Shown in pieces: positions 17,716 to 27,805 of a stretch of DNA of 55,721 nt. The translations under genes and the position numbers were made by a program. Numbering within the stretch: the stretch's first letter is position 1; each line of letters starts with the position of its first letter. The notes below the pieces were generated by a model. The model made no database searches. It saw only the letters and a program-made list of their open reading frames with translations, and was not told the origin of the DNA. This DNA is from Myxococcales bacterium (GTDB lineage Bacteria > Myxococcota > UBA727 > GCA-2721815), in NCBI GenBank assembly GCA_002721815.1, contig PBLQ01000034.1:1-55721 (forward strand), read 5' to 3'.

Positions 17716-17738
17716 GGACAGAGATAAGCCTCTCAAAC

Positions 17739-18620
17739 TCAGCCCGCGCGGCGCACAGCCTCTTGGAGGGCCGTGCCCATATTGGCCGGAGTCGGCGCAA
17801 CCACCACGCCGGCTTGCTCGAGGGCCTTGATCTTATCGTCTGCCCCGCCTTGGCCACCGGAAATAATGGCGCCCGCGTGACCCATACGGCGGCCTGGAGG
17901 TGCCGTCCGTCCAGCAATAAAACCTGCCACCGGCTTGTTCATGTTCGCTTTGATCCATTCGGCGGCTTCTTCTTCCGCCGTGCCGCCAATCTCACCGATC
18001 ATGATGACACCGTGGGTGTCGGCATCTTGGTTAAAGGCGTCTAGAACATCGATAAAGTTGGTGCCATTCACCGGATCGCCACCAATGCCCACACAGGTGC
18101 TTTGCCCAATATCGAGCGCGGTAAGTTGGCCCACTGCTTCATAGGTCAAAGTGCCACTCTTAGACACGACACCGATGTGGCCTTTTTTATGAATGTGACC
18201 GGGCATGATGCCCAACTTACATTCGCCTGGGGTGATGACGCCCGGACAGTTGGGGCCAATGAGTCGGGTGTTGCTGCCTTTTAAAGCATGACTGACTTTC
18301 ACCATGTCCATCACGGGAATGCCTTCGGTGATGCAAACCACCAAATCCACGCCAGCGTCGGCTGATTCTAAAATGGCATCGGCTGCAAAGGGAGGGGGCA
18401 CGTAGATAATGGAAGTGTTGGCGCCCGCTTCTTTCACCGCTTCAGACACACGGTTGAAAATTGGTACCTTTTCATCGAACAGCTGCCCACCTTTACCGGG
18501 GGTACAACCGGCCACGATCTGGGTGCCGTATTCGATCATTTGGCGGGTATGAAATCCACCATGGGAACCGGTGATGCCCTGCACCACCACTTTGGTATCT
18601 TTGTTAACGAAAATACTCAT
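17739..18620 (-). CDS. sucD: Succinyl-CoA synthetase alpha subunit
   Basis: 293 residues, TCA cycle. The CoA-binding Rossmann part ([20 protein letters not shown]) and the phospho-histidine loop region ([27 protein letters not shown]) are intact. It follows sucC after 23 bases and is the last gene before a strong terminator. Confidence 0.98.
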   Translation of the reverse strand: MSIFVNKDTKVVVQGITGSHGGFHTRQMIEYGTQIVAGCTPGKGGQLFDEKVPIFNRVSEAVKEAGANTSIIYVPPPFAADAILESADAGVDLVVCITEGIPVMDMVKVSHALKGSNTRLIGPNCPGVITPGECKLGIMPGHIHKKGHIGVVSKSGTLTYEAVGQLTALDIGQSTCVGIGGDPVNGTNFIDVLDAFNQDADTHGVIMIGEIGGTAEEEAAEWIKANMNKPVAGFIAGRTAPPGRRMGHAGAIISGGQGGADDKIKALEQAGVVVAPTPANMGTALQEAVRRAG

Positions 18621-18643
18621 TGTTCTAATCCTTCATGTTTGGG

Positions 18644-19804
18644 CTAAGCGCTTGCTGCAGCCACAACCTTTTGCGCACCGTCGAGCATGTCATCGGCGGG
18701 AATGATTTTCAGACCGGATTCGGCCAAAATTTGCTTGCCTTTTTCTACGTTCGTTCCAGCCAAGCGGACCACCAAGGGTTGGGTCAAACCCAAATCTCGT
18801 GCCGCGGCGGTGACCCCTTCGGCGATCACGTCGCATTTGGCAATGCCGCCGAAGATGTTCACAAAGACGGCTTTCACATTTTCATCGCGGAGAATGATCT
18901 TGAAGGCCTCGGTGACCTTTTCTTTGGTGGCGGAACCACCCACATCCAAAAAGTTCGCTGGCTCACCACCCACGTGCTTAATGATGTCCATGGTGGCCAT
19001 GGCAAGGCCTGCGCCGTTCACCATACAACCGATGTTTCCATCTAAAGCGATGTAGGACAGATCATATTGGTGCGCCTCAAGTTCCCGCGGATCTTCTTCG
19101 TCGGGGTCGTGCATTTCGCCCACGCGCTTTTGACGGAACATGGCGTTGTCATCGAAGTTAAACTTGGCATCGAGGGCGATCACTTGATCGTCTTCGGTGA
19201 CCACCAACGGGTTGATCTCTGCCAATGAAGCATCGGTGCTCACAAAGGACTGATACAATCCCATGAAAAACTTGGTGGCTTCTCGAATTTGGCTGCCTTC
19301 GAGCCCCAACCCAAAAGCCAACTCTCTGGCTTGATACGGCATGAGTCCGGTGACTGGATTGGCCCAGGCTTTGAGAATCTTTTCGGGTGTCTCTTCGGCC
19401 ACCTTTTCAATCTCAACGCCACCCTCAGTGGATGCCATCACACAGATTTGAGAGGTTTCTCGGTCGAGCACCAGGCCCACGTACAGTTCGCGGGCGATTG
19501 CGCATCCGGCTTCCACAAAGATTTTGCGAACCAGTTGCCCTTCGGGCCCAGTTTGATGGGTTTTCAGTTGCATGCCCAAAATATCGTTCGCATGGGCTTT
19601 GGCCTCATCGATGTTTTTGGCGAGCTTGACCCCACCCCCTTTGCCGCGTCCACCGGCGTGGATTTGAGCCTTCACCACGCATGGGAATCCCAATCGCTCG
19701 GCCGCTGCCACCGCGTCATCGACGTTGTCGCACACCACCCCTTCCAGGGTTTTTACGCCGTATTCTCTTAAAATTTCTTTGGCTTGATATTCGTGAATTT
19801 TCAT
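18644..19804 (-). CDS. sucC: Succinyl-CoA synthetase beta subunit
   Basis: 386 residues, the usual length. An ATP-grasp fold at the N-terminus ([29 protein letters not shown]) and the C-terminal ligase domain ([30 protein letters not shown]) identify the nucleotide-binding chain. It pairs with the alpha subunit encoded directly downstream. Confidence 0.98.
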   Translation of the reverse strand: MKIHEYQAKEILREYGVKTLEGVVCDNVDDAVAAAERLGFPCVVKAQIHAGGRGKGGGVKLAKNIDEAKAHANDILGMQLKTHQTGPEGQLVRKIFVEAGCAIARELYVGLVLDRETSQICVMASTEGGVEIEKVAEETPEKILKAWANPVTGLMPYQARELAFGLGLEGSQIREATKFFMGLYQSFVSTDASLAEINPLVVTEDDQVIALDAKFNFDDNAMFRQKRVGEMHDPDEEDPRELEAHQYDLSYIALDGNIGCMVNGAGLAMATMDIIKHVGGEPANFLDVGGSATKEKVTEAFKIILRDENVKAVFVNIFGGIAKCDVIAEGVTAAARDLGLTQPLVVRLAGTNVEKGKQILAESGLKIIPADDMLDGAQKVVAAASA

Positions 19805-19949
19805 AATTATTACCTGTTCAATCCAACAGCCCCTAAAGGCATAAAATCTCTCGTGAGAGCAAGAGCTATTTCACACGAACCGCACAAAACAGCAACCCCA
19901 AACCCAGAAGAAAGGTTGGTAAAAATGATGGGGTTATCAATTGAGGGCT

Positions 19950-21008
19950 TTAGTTGGCAGCTTCTTTGAGCTTGGCTTTCGCACGCTTGCTCCGGAACTC
20001 TTTTTTGGTTTCGGCCAAGCGATCCAGCGCAAATTCGAACAATTCTTTGGAAGGGCCTTCCAAAACGTTATTGCTGTTAGTTCTTGAGGGGTTAGGACGG
20101 GTATCCTCCACGCTCATCTCGGCGGTGGGGACATCCAAATCTCCCAACGCTTTGCCCAGGCTGGGTTCTGTTTCAAAGGGCGCATCCACATAAACCGGAT
20201 CGGTGGGCTCAAATTTCTCTTCCCGCAGGGTGGCCTTGGCGGTGTGTACGCCCAATGTCACTTCCACTTCCTCAAAAAAGAAGGGGTCGGTGGTGATGAT
20301 GCGTTCGATTTTTTGGGTCAAAGCCGCTGCATCCTCGGAACCACTTTCTGGCGCCACCACAGCAAACAAGCCACCTTCGAGGCGGGCGAACACATCTTCC
20401 CGGCGAAGCCGCGAACGCACCCGGTGGGCCAATTGGGTCAAAACGGCATCACCCGCCAATTTGCCCAATTCCTGATTGATACGTCCCATGCCTTCGAGGT
20501 CAAATAAAACCACTGAAAGTGGTCGAGCGTACCGGTAAGCACGCGACACTTCTCGGCCCAGCTGTTCGCGCAAATAAGACTCGTTAAAACACTCGGTGAG
20601 CCCGTCGATGGCCGCCAGACGCAGCAATTCTTGGCGATAAGCGCTCTCGATGTCCTCACCTTCTAAAAATTTGTAAATGGTCCGGCCGATTTTGATTTGA
20701 TCGCCACAACTTAAAGCGTCTGGCTTCGCAGGCTGGTCGTTCACGTAGGTTCCGTTGGTGCTGCCCATGTCTTCTACGGTGATGCCATTGGCCTGCACCC
20801 GAAACCGCGCATGCTGCCTGGACACGCTTTCTTGCTCAACTTGGATGTCCGCTTTTTGGGAGCGCCCGACAATGAGTTCACCTTGAGTGAGCAAGAGCTT
20901 TCGGCCAATTTGCTGGCCGTAAATCTCCACCAAACACGCGGACGCCTTGGGCCGCCGTTCGTGGATTTTACTCAAAACCGTAATTAGGGTTTTGCTCTTC
21001 TTTTTCAC
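19950..21008 (-). CDS. FHA domain protein with degenerate GGDEF domain
   Basis: A 352-residue cytoplasmic protein. The FHA domain (about 27-115) keeps its phosphothreonine-binding residues: GRSQKADI, SVSRQHARF and STNGTYVN. A GGDEF-like domain follows (about 145-265) with FDLEGMGRIN and AGDAVLTQLAHRVRSRLR, but the signature loop reads LEGGLF instead of GGDEF and the metal Asp is replaced, so diguanylate cyclase activity is unlikely. It may serve as a GTP or c-di-GMP sensor or a scaffold. The basic C-terminus (KKEFRSKRAKAKLKEA) is unexplained. It precedes sucC by 145 bases on the same strand. Confidence 0.88.
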   Translation of the reverse strand: MKKKSKTLITVLSKIHERRPKASACLVEIYGQQIGRKLLLTQGELIVGRSQKADIQVEQESVSRQHARFRVQANGITVEDMGSTNGTYVNDQPAKPDALSCGDQIKIGRTIYKFLEGEDIESAYRQELLRLAAIDGLTECFNESYLREQLGREVSRAYRYARPLSVVLFDLEGMGRINQELGKLAGDAVLTQLAHRVRSRLRREDVFARLEGGLFAVVAPESGSEDAAALTQKIERIITTDPFFFEEVEVTLGVHTAKATLREEKFEPTDPVYVDAPFETEPSLGKALGDLDVPTAEMSVEDTRPNPSRTNSNNVLEGPSKELFEFALDRLAETKKEFRSKRAKAKLKEAAN

Positions 21009-21031
21009 TCAAACTCCTCAGGCAACACTGT

Positions 21032-21694
21032 TCACAGCAGTAATTCGCTGTGAGAAACCCCCAAATGCTGACAAACGAATCGCCATGTTTGCCGTGCCAA
21101 AAAAGCTTCGTCAACGGGCTTTCCGGTAATTGCCTGTAAAGAGGTCACTTGTTGCCCCAAAACCCCGCATGGGGAGATGAGCGAAAAAACGTCTAAATCA
21201 TTATTGATATTGATGGCGAGTCCGTGAGTCATGACCCCACGTCGCATGTGAAAACCAATGGCACCCAGTTTTTTGCCCTGAACATACACCCCCGGGCGAC
21301 CGGGAATGCCCGTGGCTACCGCCCCATACGCAGCGGCCAAATCCACCACCACATGCTCCAAAGCCTCGGTCACACCTTTAACTGACAACTTTAACGATCT
21401 AGCATTAACTACTGGATAAATAACAATTTGCCCTGGGCCGTGAATGGTGGCGCCGCCCCCTCTATCAATGGGGAATATCTCCACTTGGGAGGCCTGAGCG
21501 CGTTCGGGGCTTAAAATCTGACCTTCGGGGGTGTGACGCCCCAAGGTGATCACGGAAGACTGATGGTACCCCAAGGCAATGGTGCCGGGTGCACCGCGCA
21601 GCACCGATTCTCGCTCCTCAGACATCCATTGCAAAGCATCGCGGTAGGGCCAATTGGGGAAAAATCGGCCCGAAACCCCTATTAAGTCTGCCAA
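21032..21694 (-). CDS. lipB: Octanoyl-[ACP]:protein octanoyltransferase
   Basis: 220 residues. LipB moves octanoate from ACP to lipoyl domains. The conserved RGGGATIHGPGQIVIYP, the catalytic Lys142 in GKKLGAIG and Cys176 in SPCGVLG are present. The start is a TTG immediately after the stop of the upstream phosphoesterase gene; no ATG gives a complete N-terminus. The partner lipA lies about 4 kb away on the same strand. Confidence 0.94.
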   Translation of the reverse strand: MADLIGVSGRFFPNWPYRDALQWMSEERESVLRGAPGTIALGYHQSSVITLGRHTPEGQILSPERAQASQVEIFPIDRGGGATIHGPGQIVIYPVVNARSLKLSVKGVTEALEHVVVDLAAAYGAVATGIPGRPGVYVQGKKLGAIGFHMRRGVMTHGLAININNDLDVFSLISPCGVLGQQVTSLQAITGKPVDEAFLARQTWRFVCQHLGVSHSELLL

Positions 21695-21695
21695 A

Positions 21696-22427
21696 TTAAA
21701 TGCCTACGGCCAATCGGGCCGCAAAGTTCTGACTCAAGCCAGCGTTCAGGATCTTTTGCTGCTGCGCGCTCACATCGTATTCGCAGCGGATATAGCGAAA
21801 TGTGCGCGATTCGGTGTCATAAAGCCCGCAACAGGCTCTTGGGTCGTAATCCCGTGGCTGTCCCACAGAGCCCACTGTGACAATGTATTTTGCATCGGGC
21901 CGGATAACGAAACTTTGTCCTTTGACCAAATAGGCTTCATCACCGAGTAAGGCAAAGGATCGGGTGAGATGGCTGTGCCCAATAAAAGTGACCGGGGCCA
22001 ACTGATCTTTGTAGGGTAACAGTTGGGCGGCGCGCTGCCTGGAAAACACATAGTTGAAGTCTTCGGGGCAAACCGGGGAGCCATGGCAAAACTCCACATG
22101 TCCCACCCGATGCTTGTAAGGCATGGCCCGAAGCCAAGCCACGGTCTCCTCGCTCACATTTTGTTTGCACCAGTCGAGCGCGTGTCGCGCGGCATCGTAA
22201 TAGTAGGAATAGTCCATTCGGCCGGCCACCGCAGCGTCGTGGTTCCCCACCACATTGATACTCGTAATTTCTCTCACGATTTGAGCGCACTCTTCTGGGT
22301 TGGCCCCATACCCCACGGTGTCCCCAAGACACACAAACTCATCCACTTCCTCTTCATTAAGGGCTTTAACACAAGCGTTGAGCGCTTCGATGTTGCCGTG
22401 TACGTCAGAAATGATGCCGTATTTCAT
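21696..22427 (-). CDS. Metallophosphoesterase (YfcE/calcineurin-like)
   Basis: 243 residues with the full dimetal signature: ISDVHGN, LGDTVGYG, VVGNHDAA, and C-terminal IGHSH. SVGQPRD is typical of the bacterial YfcE/MJ0936-type subgroup that hydrolyses phosphodiesters or phosphomonoesters. The substrate is not predictable. Its stop is one base from the lipB start, so the two are co-transcribed. Confidence 0.93.
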   Translation of the reverse strand: MKYGIISDVHGNIEALNACVKALNEEEVDEFVCLGDTVGYGANPEECAQIVREITSINVVGNHDAAVAGRMDYSYYYDAARHALDWCKQNVSEETVAWLRAMPYKHRVGHVEFCHGSPVCPEDFNYVFSRQRAAQLLPYKDQLAPVTFIGHSHLTRSFALLGDEAYLVKGQSFVIRPDAKYIVTVGSVGQPRDYDPRACCGLYDTESRTFRYIRCEYDVSAQQQKILNAGLSQNFAARLAVGI

Positions 22428-22448
22428 GATGGGTTTTGCTCAAAAGTA

Positions 22449-23945
22449 TTAATGGTTTAAGGACTTCCGCGATTTTCGCCTGCGATAACCTATCAAAGCC
22501 AATAGGGCCAAGCCAAATGGAATCGTATTGGCTCCGGTATTTTTGTGGCTGCGACATTGGCAGCCTTGCACTTGGTTTTGAACCTCAACAAATCCGGGGG
22601 AATAAGCCATGGCTTGATTGCCTGCCCAACTGATGACCCCATATATGGCGTAATTGCCGTTAGGCACCGATTCGTCAGGTTGCCAAAGGTAGGTTCGAGG
22701 CCCCGTGGCATTGGCTGACAAGCCTGAGACAATGGGTTCTCCATCATAACCCTGGCCGTCTGTGTCGTAATAGAGGGCCACCACCCCGTCCACCGCTGGT
22801 AAAATGTTCCACGCGATGTTTAGCCCTGCACTGGCACTGGCAGAATCGTTGATGCCGTCGGGCTCCGTAATGGAAAAAGCCATTTCTGCCGTTTGTGCGC
22901 CCACCTGGATCGCTTGGGTGCCGTAGGCATAACTTTTAGCACCATAAGAATCTGAAAATACAGCGAAGGGATAGTAAGTACCTTCAGGCACATCCCCAAA
23001 CTCCCAAACAAACTCTACGGGAGAGCCATCACTCTGTAGGTTCAGACCCGCCACGATCTCCTGCCCGGCTGGCTGATTTTGCGCCACCGAATAGTAGAGG
23101 CTCCCTGCCACGGCCGTGTGATCCGCATCAGTGGCCGTCAATTGAAACGTCGCACTTTGCCCATCGCTGGAGATAATGACCAGGGAACCCGTCGGGGCGG
23201 CATTGCCTGAAACATCGATTTGACCGCCCCCGTCCAAAGTGGAGGTGCTGGTCACCCCCCCACTGTTGCCGTTGGCAACCCCACCATCAGTCCCAATCAC
23301 TGGTGTCCCGCCTCCCGCGCATTCAGAACTCGGTAAGAAATCGTCTTCGGTTAAACATGTAGCCGGAGCTTGTCCTGGCGTCCCGTAAACATTGGTCTGC
23401 AGCTCGCAGCTGGAAGCGGCCCAAGCCGTGCCGATGTCTTCAGTTTCATTGGCATCCACTCTTTCGCGCGCTTGGCCATCGGGAAACGTGCTGGAATTAG
23501 AGATCTTGACTTCCTCCCCCCAAAGTTGGTCCGCCGTTTCAATGGACAAAAACTGAACCCCGGAGTTTCCAAGGACAAAGCTGCTGTCGAGAACAAACAC
23601 GTCAAAGGCAAAACAAAGGCCCAAACCCAGGTCATCGGACTCACCCAAAACCAGGGTGGTCCCCGGCGCCAAAGTGGGTGCCCCCGTGAGCGTTAATGAC
23701 CATGCCTGATTGCGAGCAGTGCCATCCAATCTTTGCAGCGTTGCCCCATCGAGATCGATGGCGGTGTCTTCTGATGTGTTACTGAGCTCAAGCCATTCTT
23801 TGCCAGCGTCTTGGCCACTCCCAGGACTATTCGCGTACACTTCCGTGATTACCAAATTGGCATTGGCCACGCTGGGCTGACACAACATTGCCAGGCCACC
23901 GAGAAATGCCAATCGCCTCCAATGAGGCCCGATCATCACCTTCAT
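22449..23945 (-). CDS. Secreted lamin-tail-domain protein with MYXO-CTERM-like anchor
   Basis: 498 residues from the ATG at 23945 (GGAG five bases upstream). A signal peptide ends near SVANA; then a lamin-tail domain (NLVITEVYANSPGSGQDAGKEW, WLELSNTSED). Middle repeats are beta-rich. The C-terminus has GCQCRSH, a hydrophobic stretch (FGLALLALIGY) and an Arg/Lys cluster, the layout of the MYXO-CTERM sorting signal used by myxobacteria to attach proteins to the surface. Function is unknown; probably a cell-surface protein. Confidence 0.85.
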   Translation of the reverse strand: MKVMIGPHWRRLAFLGGLAMLCQPSVANANLVITEVYANSPGSGQDAGKEWLELSNTSEDTAIDLDGATLQRLDGTARNQAWSLTLTGAPTLAPGTTLVLGESDDLGLGLCFAFDVFVLDSSFVLGNSGVQFLSIETADQLWGEEVKISNSSTFPDGQARERVDANETEDIGTAWAASSCELQTNVYGTPGQAPATCLTEDDFLPSSECAGGGTPVIGTDGGVANGNSGGVTSTSTLDGGGQIDVSGNAAPTGSLVIISSDGQSATFQLTATDADHTAVAGSLYYSVAQNQPAGQEIVAGLNLQSDGSPVEFVWEFGDVPEGTYYPFAVFSDSYGAKSYAYGTQAIQVGAQTAEMAFSITEPDGINDSASASAGLNIAWNILPAVDGVVALYYDTDGQGYDGEPIVSGLSANATGPRTYLWQPDESVPNGNYAIYGVISWAGNQAMAYSPGFVEVQNQVQGCQCRSHKNTGANTIPFGLALLALIGYRRRKSRKSLNH

Positions 23946-24092
23946 TTTCACTCCATGTTTGCGAGATCCCAAACTCGCTGGGCTCTTTCCCTTTTTGCCA
24001 CATCCTGGGACCAACAAACAAGGGGCTATCGGGATGGAATTCCTTGCACTTTTAGGACGTAAAGGTAAAAAACAGGCGAAAAGAGGACCCTC

Positions 24093-25574
24093 ATGAGCAG
24101 CTCGGTCAATGCACGCTTTTTAACCGTAGGTATCATTATCGCCATCCTGCTTGGGGCTTTGGTGGGCTGGGCCCTTCCGGGCGCAGCACCTTATGTCAGC
24201 TGGCTCGGCCAAATATTTAAGTTATCCTTGGCCATGATCGTCATGCCACTGGTGCTCACCTCTATTATCGATGGCATGAACAGCGTTGGGGATGTGCGGA
24301 AATTGGGCAAAATAGGGGGTAAAACCCTTGCCTATTATTTTTCCACCACCTTTATCGCGGTGATCATCGGACTGACCCTCGTTTCACAAATTCAACCCGG
24401 GGTCCGAGAGGCGAAAAATAGCCACCAAGTGGCAATTGCCAATGTCGATGATGCATTACCAGCCCAAACCGCACCAGGTGCCATCAGCCAAGCCGTGGGT
24501 GATTTAAAGGCCTCAGACCGCGCAGAGCTGCAATCCATCCTGCAGCGATTGGCCGACAAAAACGCATCGGTTTCCGACCAAAAATCTGCGGCCTTGCGCT
24601 GGCTGGCCGCCTTGGACATGCGCGCCCGTGCCCAAGATCAAGGCACCACCAAACCTGTAGATCCCCCCAGCGCGGGTGAGTTTTTACGCAAGCAGTTAGA
24701 CAAAGCCCTGGTGAATCCCTTTAAGGCGCTGGCCTCTAATAACGTTTTAGCCGTTATCGTATTTGCCATTTTGCTTGGCGGTGCATTAACAACATTGGGC
24801 CGTCGTGGGCGCGACGTGTTATTGCTCAACAGCACGGTGAACATGGCCATTGGTAAAATCGTCGGCTTGATCATGGTTTTCGCCCCCTTTGGCGTCTTTG
24901 GGCTCCTGGTGGATGTGGTGGCCGCAACTGGCCCAGAAGTCTTCAAAGATTTGGGCAAGTACGCCCTGTGTGTGGTTTGCGGTCTCCTGATTCACGTGGG
25001 CGTGGTACTGCCTGCCATCGCTTGGATTTTCACGCAGACCCCTCCTTGGAAATTGTTTGCGGGCATTGGTGAAGCCCTGTCCATCGCTTTTTCCACCTCT
25101 TCATCCAACGCCACGCTGCCGGTGACCATGAAGTGCGTCGAAGAGAACTTGAATGTAGATAAGCGGGTTTCGGGTTTTGTTTTGCCTTTGGGCGCCACGG
25201 TCAACATGGATGGGACGGCTTTATACGAAGCAGTGGCTGCCGTGTTTATCGCACAGCTTTACGGTGTGGCGTTGGACGTCCCCGCCCAGATCATGGTGGC
25301 CATTACCGCGGTCTTGGCCGCTGTGGGTGCTGCTGGCATTCCAGCCGCTGGCACGGTGACCATGGCCATGGTCTTGGCGGCGGTGGGCTTACCCCTTGAA
25401 GGCATCGGCTTGCTCCTCGCTGTGGATCGCCCGCTGGACATGTGCCGAACGGCCACTAACGTGACGGGCGATGGCGTGGGTGCATTGGTCCTCAACAAAT
25501 GGGCCCAAGCAGACTTGTACGAGGAATTCACAGACGATGACGCGGACACGCTGGTCAAAAGCCAACCGGGCTAG
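24093..25574 (+). CDS. Dicarboxylate/amino acid:cation symporter (DAACS family)
   Basis: 493 residues. Family hallmarks are present: the serine-rich hairpin SSSNATLPVT, the NMDGTALYE motif, AAGIPAAGTV and DRPLDMCRTATNVTGD. It imports acidic amino acids or C4-dicarboxylates with sodium or protons. Compared with archaeal GltPh, the loop between the third and fourth helices (residues about 103-207) is roughly 65 residues longer and predicted helical. The gene has GAGGA upstream of the ATG and overlaps lipA convergently by four bases. Confidence 0.93.
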   Translation: MSSSVNARFLTVGIIIAILLGALVGWALPGAAPYVSWLGQIFKLSLAMIVMPLVLTSIIDGMNSVGDVRKLGKIGGKTLAYYFSTTFIAVIIGLTLVSQIQPGVREAKNSHQVAIANVDDALPAQTAPGAISQAVGDLKASDRAELQSILQRLADKNASVSDQKSAALRWLAALDMRARAQDQGTTKPVDPPSAGEFLRKQLDKALVNPFKALASNNVLAVIVFAILLGGALTTLGRRGRDVLLLNSTVNMAIGKIVGLIMVFAPFGVFGLLVDVVAATGPEVFKDLGKYALCVVCGLLIHVGVVLPAIAWIFTQTPPWKLFAGIGEALSIAFSTSSSNATLPVTMKCVEENLNVDKRVSGFVLPLGATVNMDGTALYEAVAAVFIAQLYGVALDVPAQIMVAITAVLAAVGAAGIPAAGTVTMAMVLAAVGLPLEGIGLLLAVDRPLDMCRTATNVTGDGVGALVLNKWAQADLYEEFTDDDADTLVKSQPG

Positions 25575-26491
25575 TGAAGAATGTTGAGGCTTGGCTTGGC
25601 CGAGCTGAGGTCCTTTGCCTTTTGTGCATGAGCCAAAGCTTCGGCGGCATGATAACTCGACCGAACAAAAGGCCCCGCGAACACATAATCAAACTCTAAA
25701 GAGGCCCCCAAAGCACGCCATTGGTCGTACTGTTCGTCCTCGACGTAGCGTGATACCGGCCATTGCTTCAACGTGGGCCGCAAATATTGACCAATGGTGA
25801 CAATATCCACGCCCAGGTCTTTAAGCGTATGAATGGTCTCTTCCACCTCGATGTCTGTTTCACCCAGGCCTACCATAAAACCACTTTTAACCGCTGGGCC
25901 ACCCTGGTTCGCTACATATTGCAGCACCCCTTTGGTGGTTTCCCAATCCGATTGCGGCCGAACTTTTTTGTACAATCGAGCCACCGTCTCGATGTTATGA
26001 TTAAACACATCGGGTTTTGCCGCGAGCACCACGTCAATGGCTTCTGAATTTCCTTTAAAATCGGGGGTCAGGATTTCCACTTGCACCTTGGAATAGGTAT
26101 CTTTGATGGCAGTAATACAAGCCGCAAAATGGGCTGCGCCGTAGTCGGGCAATTCGTCACGATCCACGCTGGTGATCACCACATGCTGCAATCCTAAATC
26201 GCCAACGGCTCTGGCCAAGTTTTCGGGCTCCTCAGGGTCGAGCGCCATGGGTCGCCCGGTTTTAACCGAACAAAAATGACAACGACGCGTGCAGGTATCA
26301 CCCATGATCATGAAGGTAGCTGTCTTGGCCGAAAAACATTCGCCAATGTTTGGGCATCGCGCCTCTTCGCAGACCGTATTGAGGCTCGCGCGACGCATGA
26401 CCTGGTGCACATAACGGCGGTCTTTTGCCAGCCCTCTTTTACGCCGGAAGGCTTCAGGTAATCTCAATGGGGCATCTTGGGTAGCGGGCAT
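25571..26491 (-). CDS. lipA: Lipoyl synthase
   Basis: 306 residues from the ATG at 26491 (AGGAG nine bases upstream; the ATG ten codons earlier lacks family similarity). A radical SAM enzyme that inserts two sulfurs into octanoyl domains. The auxiliary cluster Cys41, Cys46, Cys52 (CEEARCPNIGEC) and the radical SAM Cys67, Cys71, Cys74 (CTRRCHFC) are all there, as is the terminal RSSYHAAE. It works with LipB encoded at 21032-21694. Confidence 0.97.
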   Translation of the reverse strand: MPATQDAPLRLPEAFRRKRGLAKDRRYVHQVMRRASLNTVCEEARCPNIGECFSAKTATFMIMGDTCTRRCHFCSVKTGRPMALDPEEPENLARAVGDLGLQHVVITSVDRDELPDYGAAHFAACITAIKDTYSKVQVEILTPDFKGNSEAIDVVLAAKPDVFNHNIETVARLYKKVRPQSDWETTKGVLQYVANQGGPAVKSGFMVGLGETDIEVEETIHTLKDLGVDIVTIGQYLRPTLKQWPVSRYVEDEQYDQWRALGASLEFDYVFAGPFVRSSYHAAEALAHAQKAKDLSSAKPSLNILH

Positions 26492-26557
26492 GGGTGCGGT
26501 CTCCTGGCAAGATCTTGTCACATGGCGGGCGTTCTCACAAGACCTTCCGTGGGGCCT

Positions 26558-27286
26558 TTAAGGTGCCGGGGCCCCTTGCACGGGCACCGCTTCTCGACGC
26601 TCGGGCGAATCATCCATTTGAGCCGCCAAACCTTTTTGTACCTCAACCAGATGTGCCTTGTCCGGTGCATTGGGCGCCAGCTCAAGATAGCGATTCATGG
26701 CATTGAGAGCCGCTTCCTTTTTTTTGAGCGCGGGCAACGTATAGGCCAGCTGCCGCCAAAGCCTTTTGTCCTTGGGATGACTTTGCAACGCAAACCGTAA
26801 CAAGGTTTCGGCTGCCGCGTATTTGCCTTTTTCACGGCTCGCTGCCGCGTGCAGGACCCAATAAAGAGGTTTCTTGGGGTCGTTGGCATCCTTCCAGCGC
26901 GCCTGCGGCGTTTCATCAAAGGTCACGGACAGGGTGTGCTCCTCGCCCCCTTTGATGTCCACTTCGAAAAACTGGGGCGGATGGCGCTGAGGAAAGACCG
27001 CAATTTGACGCAGTCCCGCGGCCACGGGGGCAATCAAACTTTTTCCCAAGCCCATTTTTTGATTGTCCACCAGCGCCATAAAAGCCTCCGGCGCGTCTAT
27101 TTTGAGAAGCCCTTGCCCCTCTTTGAGCGCCACTTTTTTTTGTACGGGTGCTTCGTTGGTTTGTGCCGCCAGCTTCGCCACCGGCTCTTTTTTGCAAGAC
27201 GGTGTCACCATCACCGCCATCAGCAACACTGAGGCACCCAGCGCCCCGGGACCACCTGATTTTTTCGAGAACCACCGTTTCCCCAT
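26558..27286 (-). CDS. Lipoprotein with PEGA-like and TPR segments
   Basis: 242 residues. A signal peptide ends at a lipobox Cys (VTPSC, residue 31). Residues about 58-125 form a PEGA-like beta domain (LLKIDAPEAFMALVDNQKMG ... HTLSVTF), and about 140-220 two TPR-like helix pairs. Likely an outer-membrane-associated binding protein; exact role unknown. It lies between lipA and a DUF2505 gene on the same strand with a 3-base gap to the latter. Confidence 0.8.
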   Translation of the reverse strand: MGKRWFSKKSGGPGALGASVLLMAVMVTPSCKKEPVAKLAAQTNEAPVQKKVALKEGQGLLKIDAPEAFMALVDNQKMGLGKSLIAPVAAGLRQIAVFPQRHPPQFFEVDIKGGEEHTLSVTFDETPQARWKDANDPKKPLYWVLHAAASREKGKYAAAETLLRFALQSHPKDKRLWRQLAYTLPALKKKEAALNAMNRYLELAPNAPDKAHLVEVQKGLAAQMDDSPERREAVPVQGAPAP

Positions 27287-27289
27287 GAA

Positions 27290-27805
27290 TCACCCCTCGT
27301 TCTTCATGGCATCGAAAAAGTTTTGGTGGATTTGGGGCTCGACCGCATAGTTCTTTTTGAGTTCGGCAATAATGAAGGACTCCGCAATTTTACCCACGAA
27401 GCGAAACTTAATTTCGATGGTACCTTCGATCACACGACGGGTCCCGCCATTTTCATCGTGAAGTTTCCAGGTTCCAAAACCTGAGAATTTATCCTTCATC
27501 ACCATGGGCTCGATGGACCATGAGATGCTGTGGGTACTCGGATCAAAAGTAGAGGTTTCCACCCAGGTGAGCATGTCTTCGCTCAGCACTTTTTGGGCCG
27601 CGGGTGGGATTTCGCCACCGGCCACAACTTTGAACCGCCAGGTGATTTTACCATCGTCCCCTTCGGTTTTGTCCAGGAGGTCCCTGGCGCGAAACGCGGG
27701 CATTTCCGCCAACATTTCTAATAACTTAGGGTGGTTAAGGTGAGACTCAAAGTCTGCGATGGATACCCCGGGGAAAAAATGTTCGAGATTAAATTTCGTG
27801 GCCAT
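27290..27805 (-). CDS. DUF2505 family protein (SRPBCC-like fold)
   Basis: 171 residues matching DUF2505, a START/SRPBCC-like hydrophobic-cavity fold: KFNLEHFFPGVSIADFESHL at the start and the GFGTWKLHDENGGTRRVIEG core. Such proteins may bind lipids; no ligand is known. It is co-oriented and nearly contiguous with the PEGA/TPR lipoprotein gene. Confidence 0.8.
   Translation of the reverse strand: MATKFNLEHFFPGVSIADFESHLNHPKLLEMLAEMPAFRARDLLDKTEGDDGKITWRFKVVAGGEIPPAAQKVLSEDMLTWVETSTFDPSTHSISWSIEPMVMKDKFSGFGTWKLHDENGGTRRVIEGTIEIKFRFVGKIAESFIIAELKKNYAVEPQIHQNFFDAMKNEG

Noticed and set aside
19805-19949. Possible small RNA or riboswitch upstream of sucC
   Set aside because: The gap is short and shows no strong stem or known riboswitch core.
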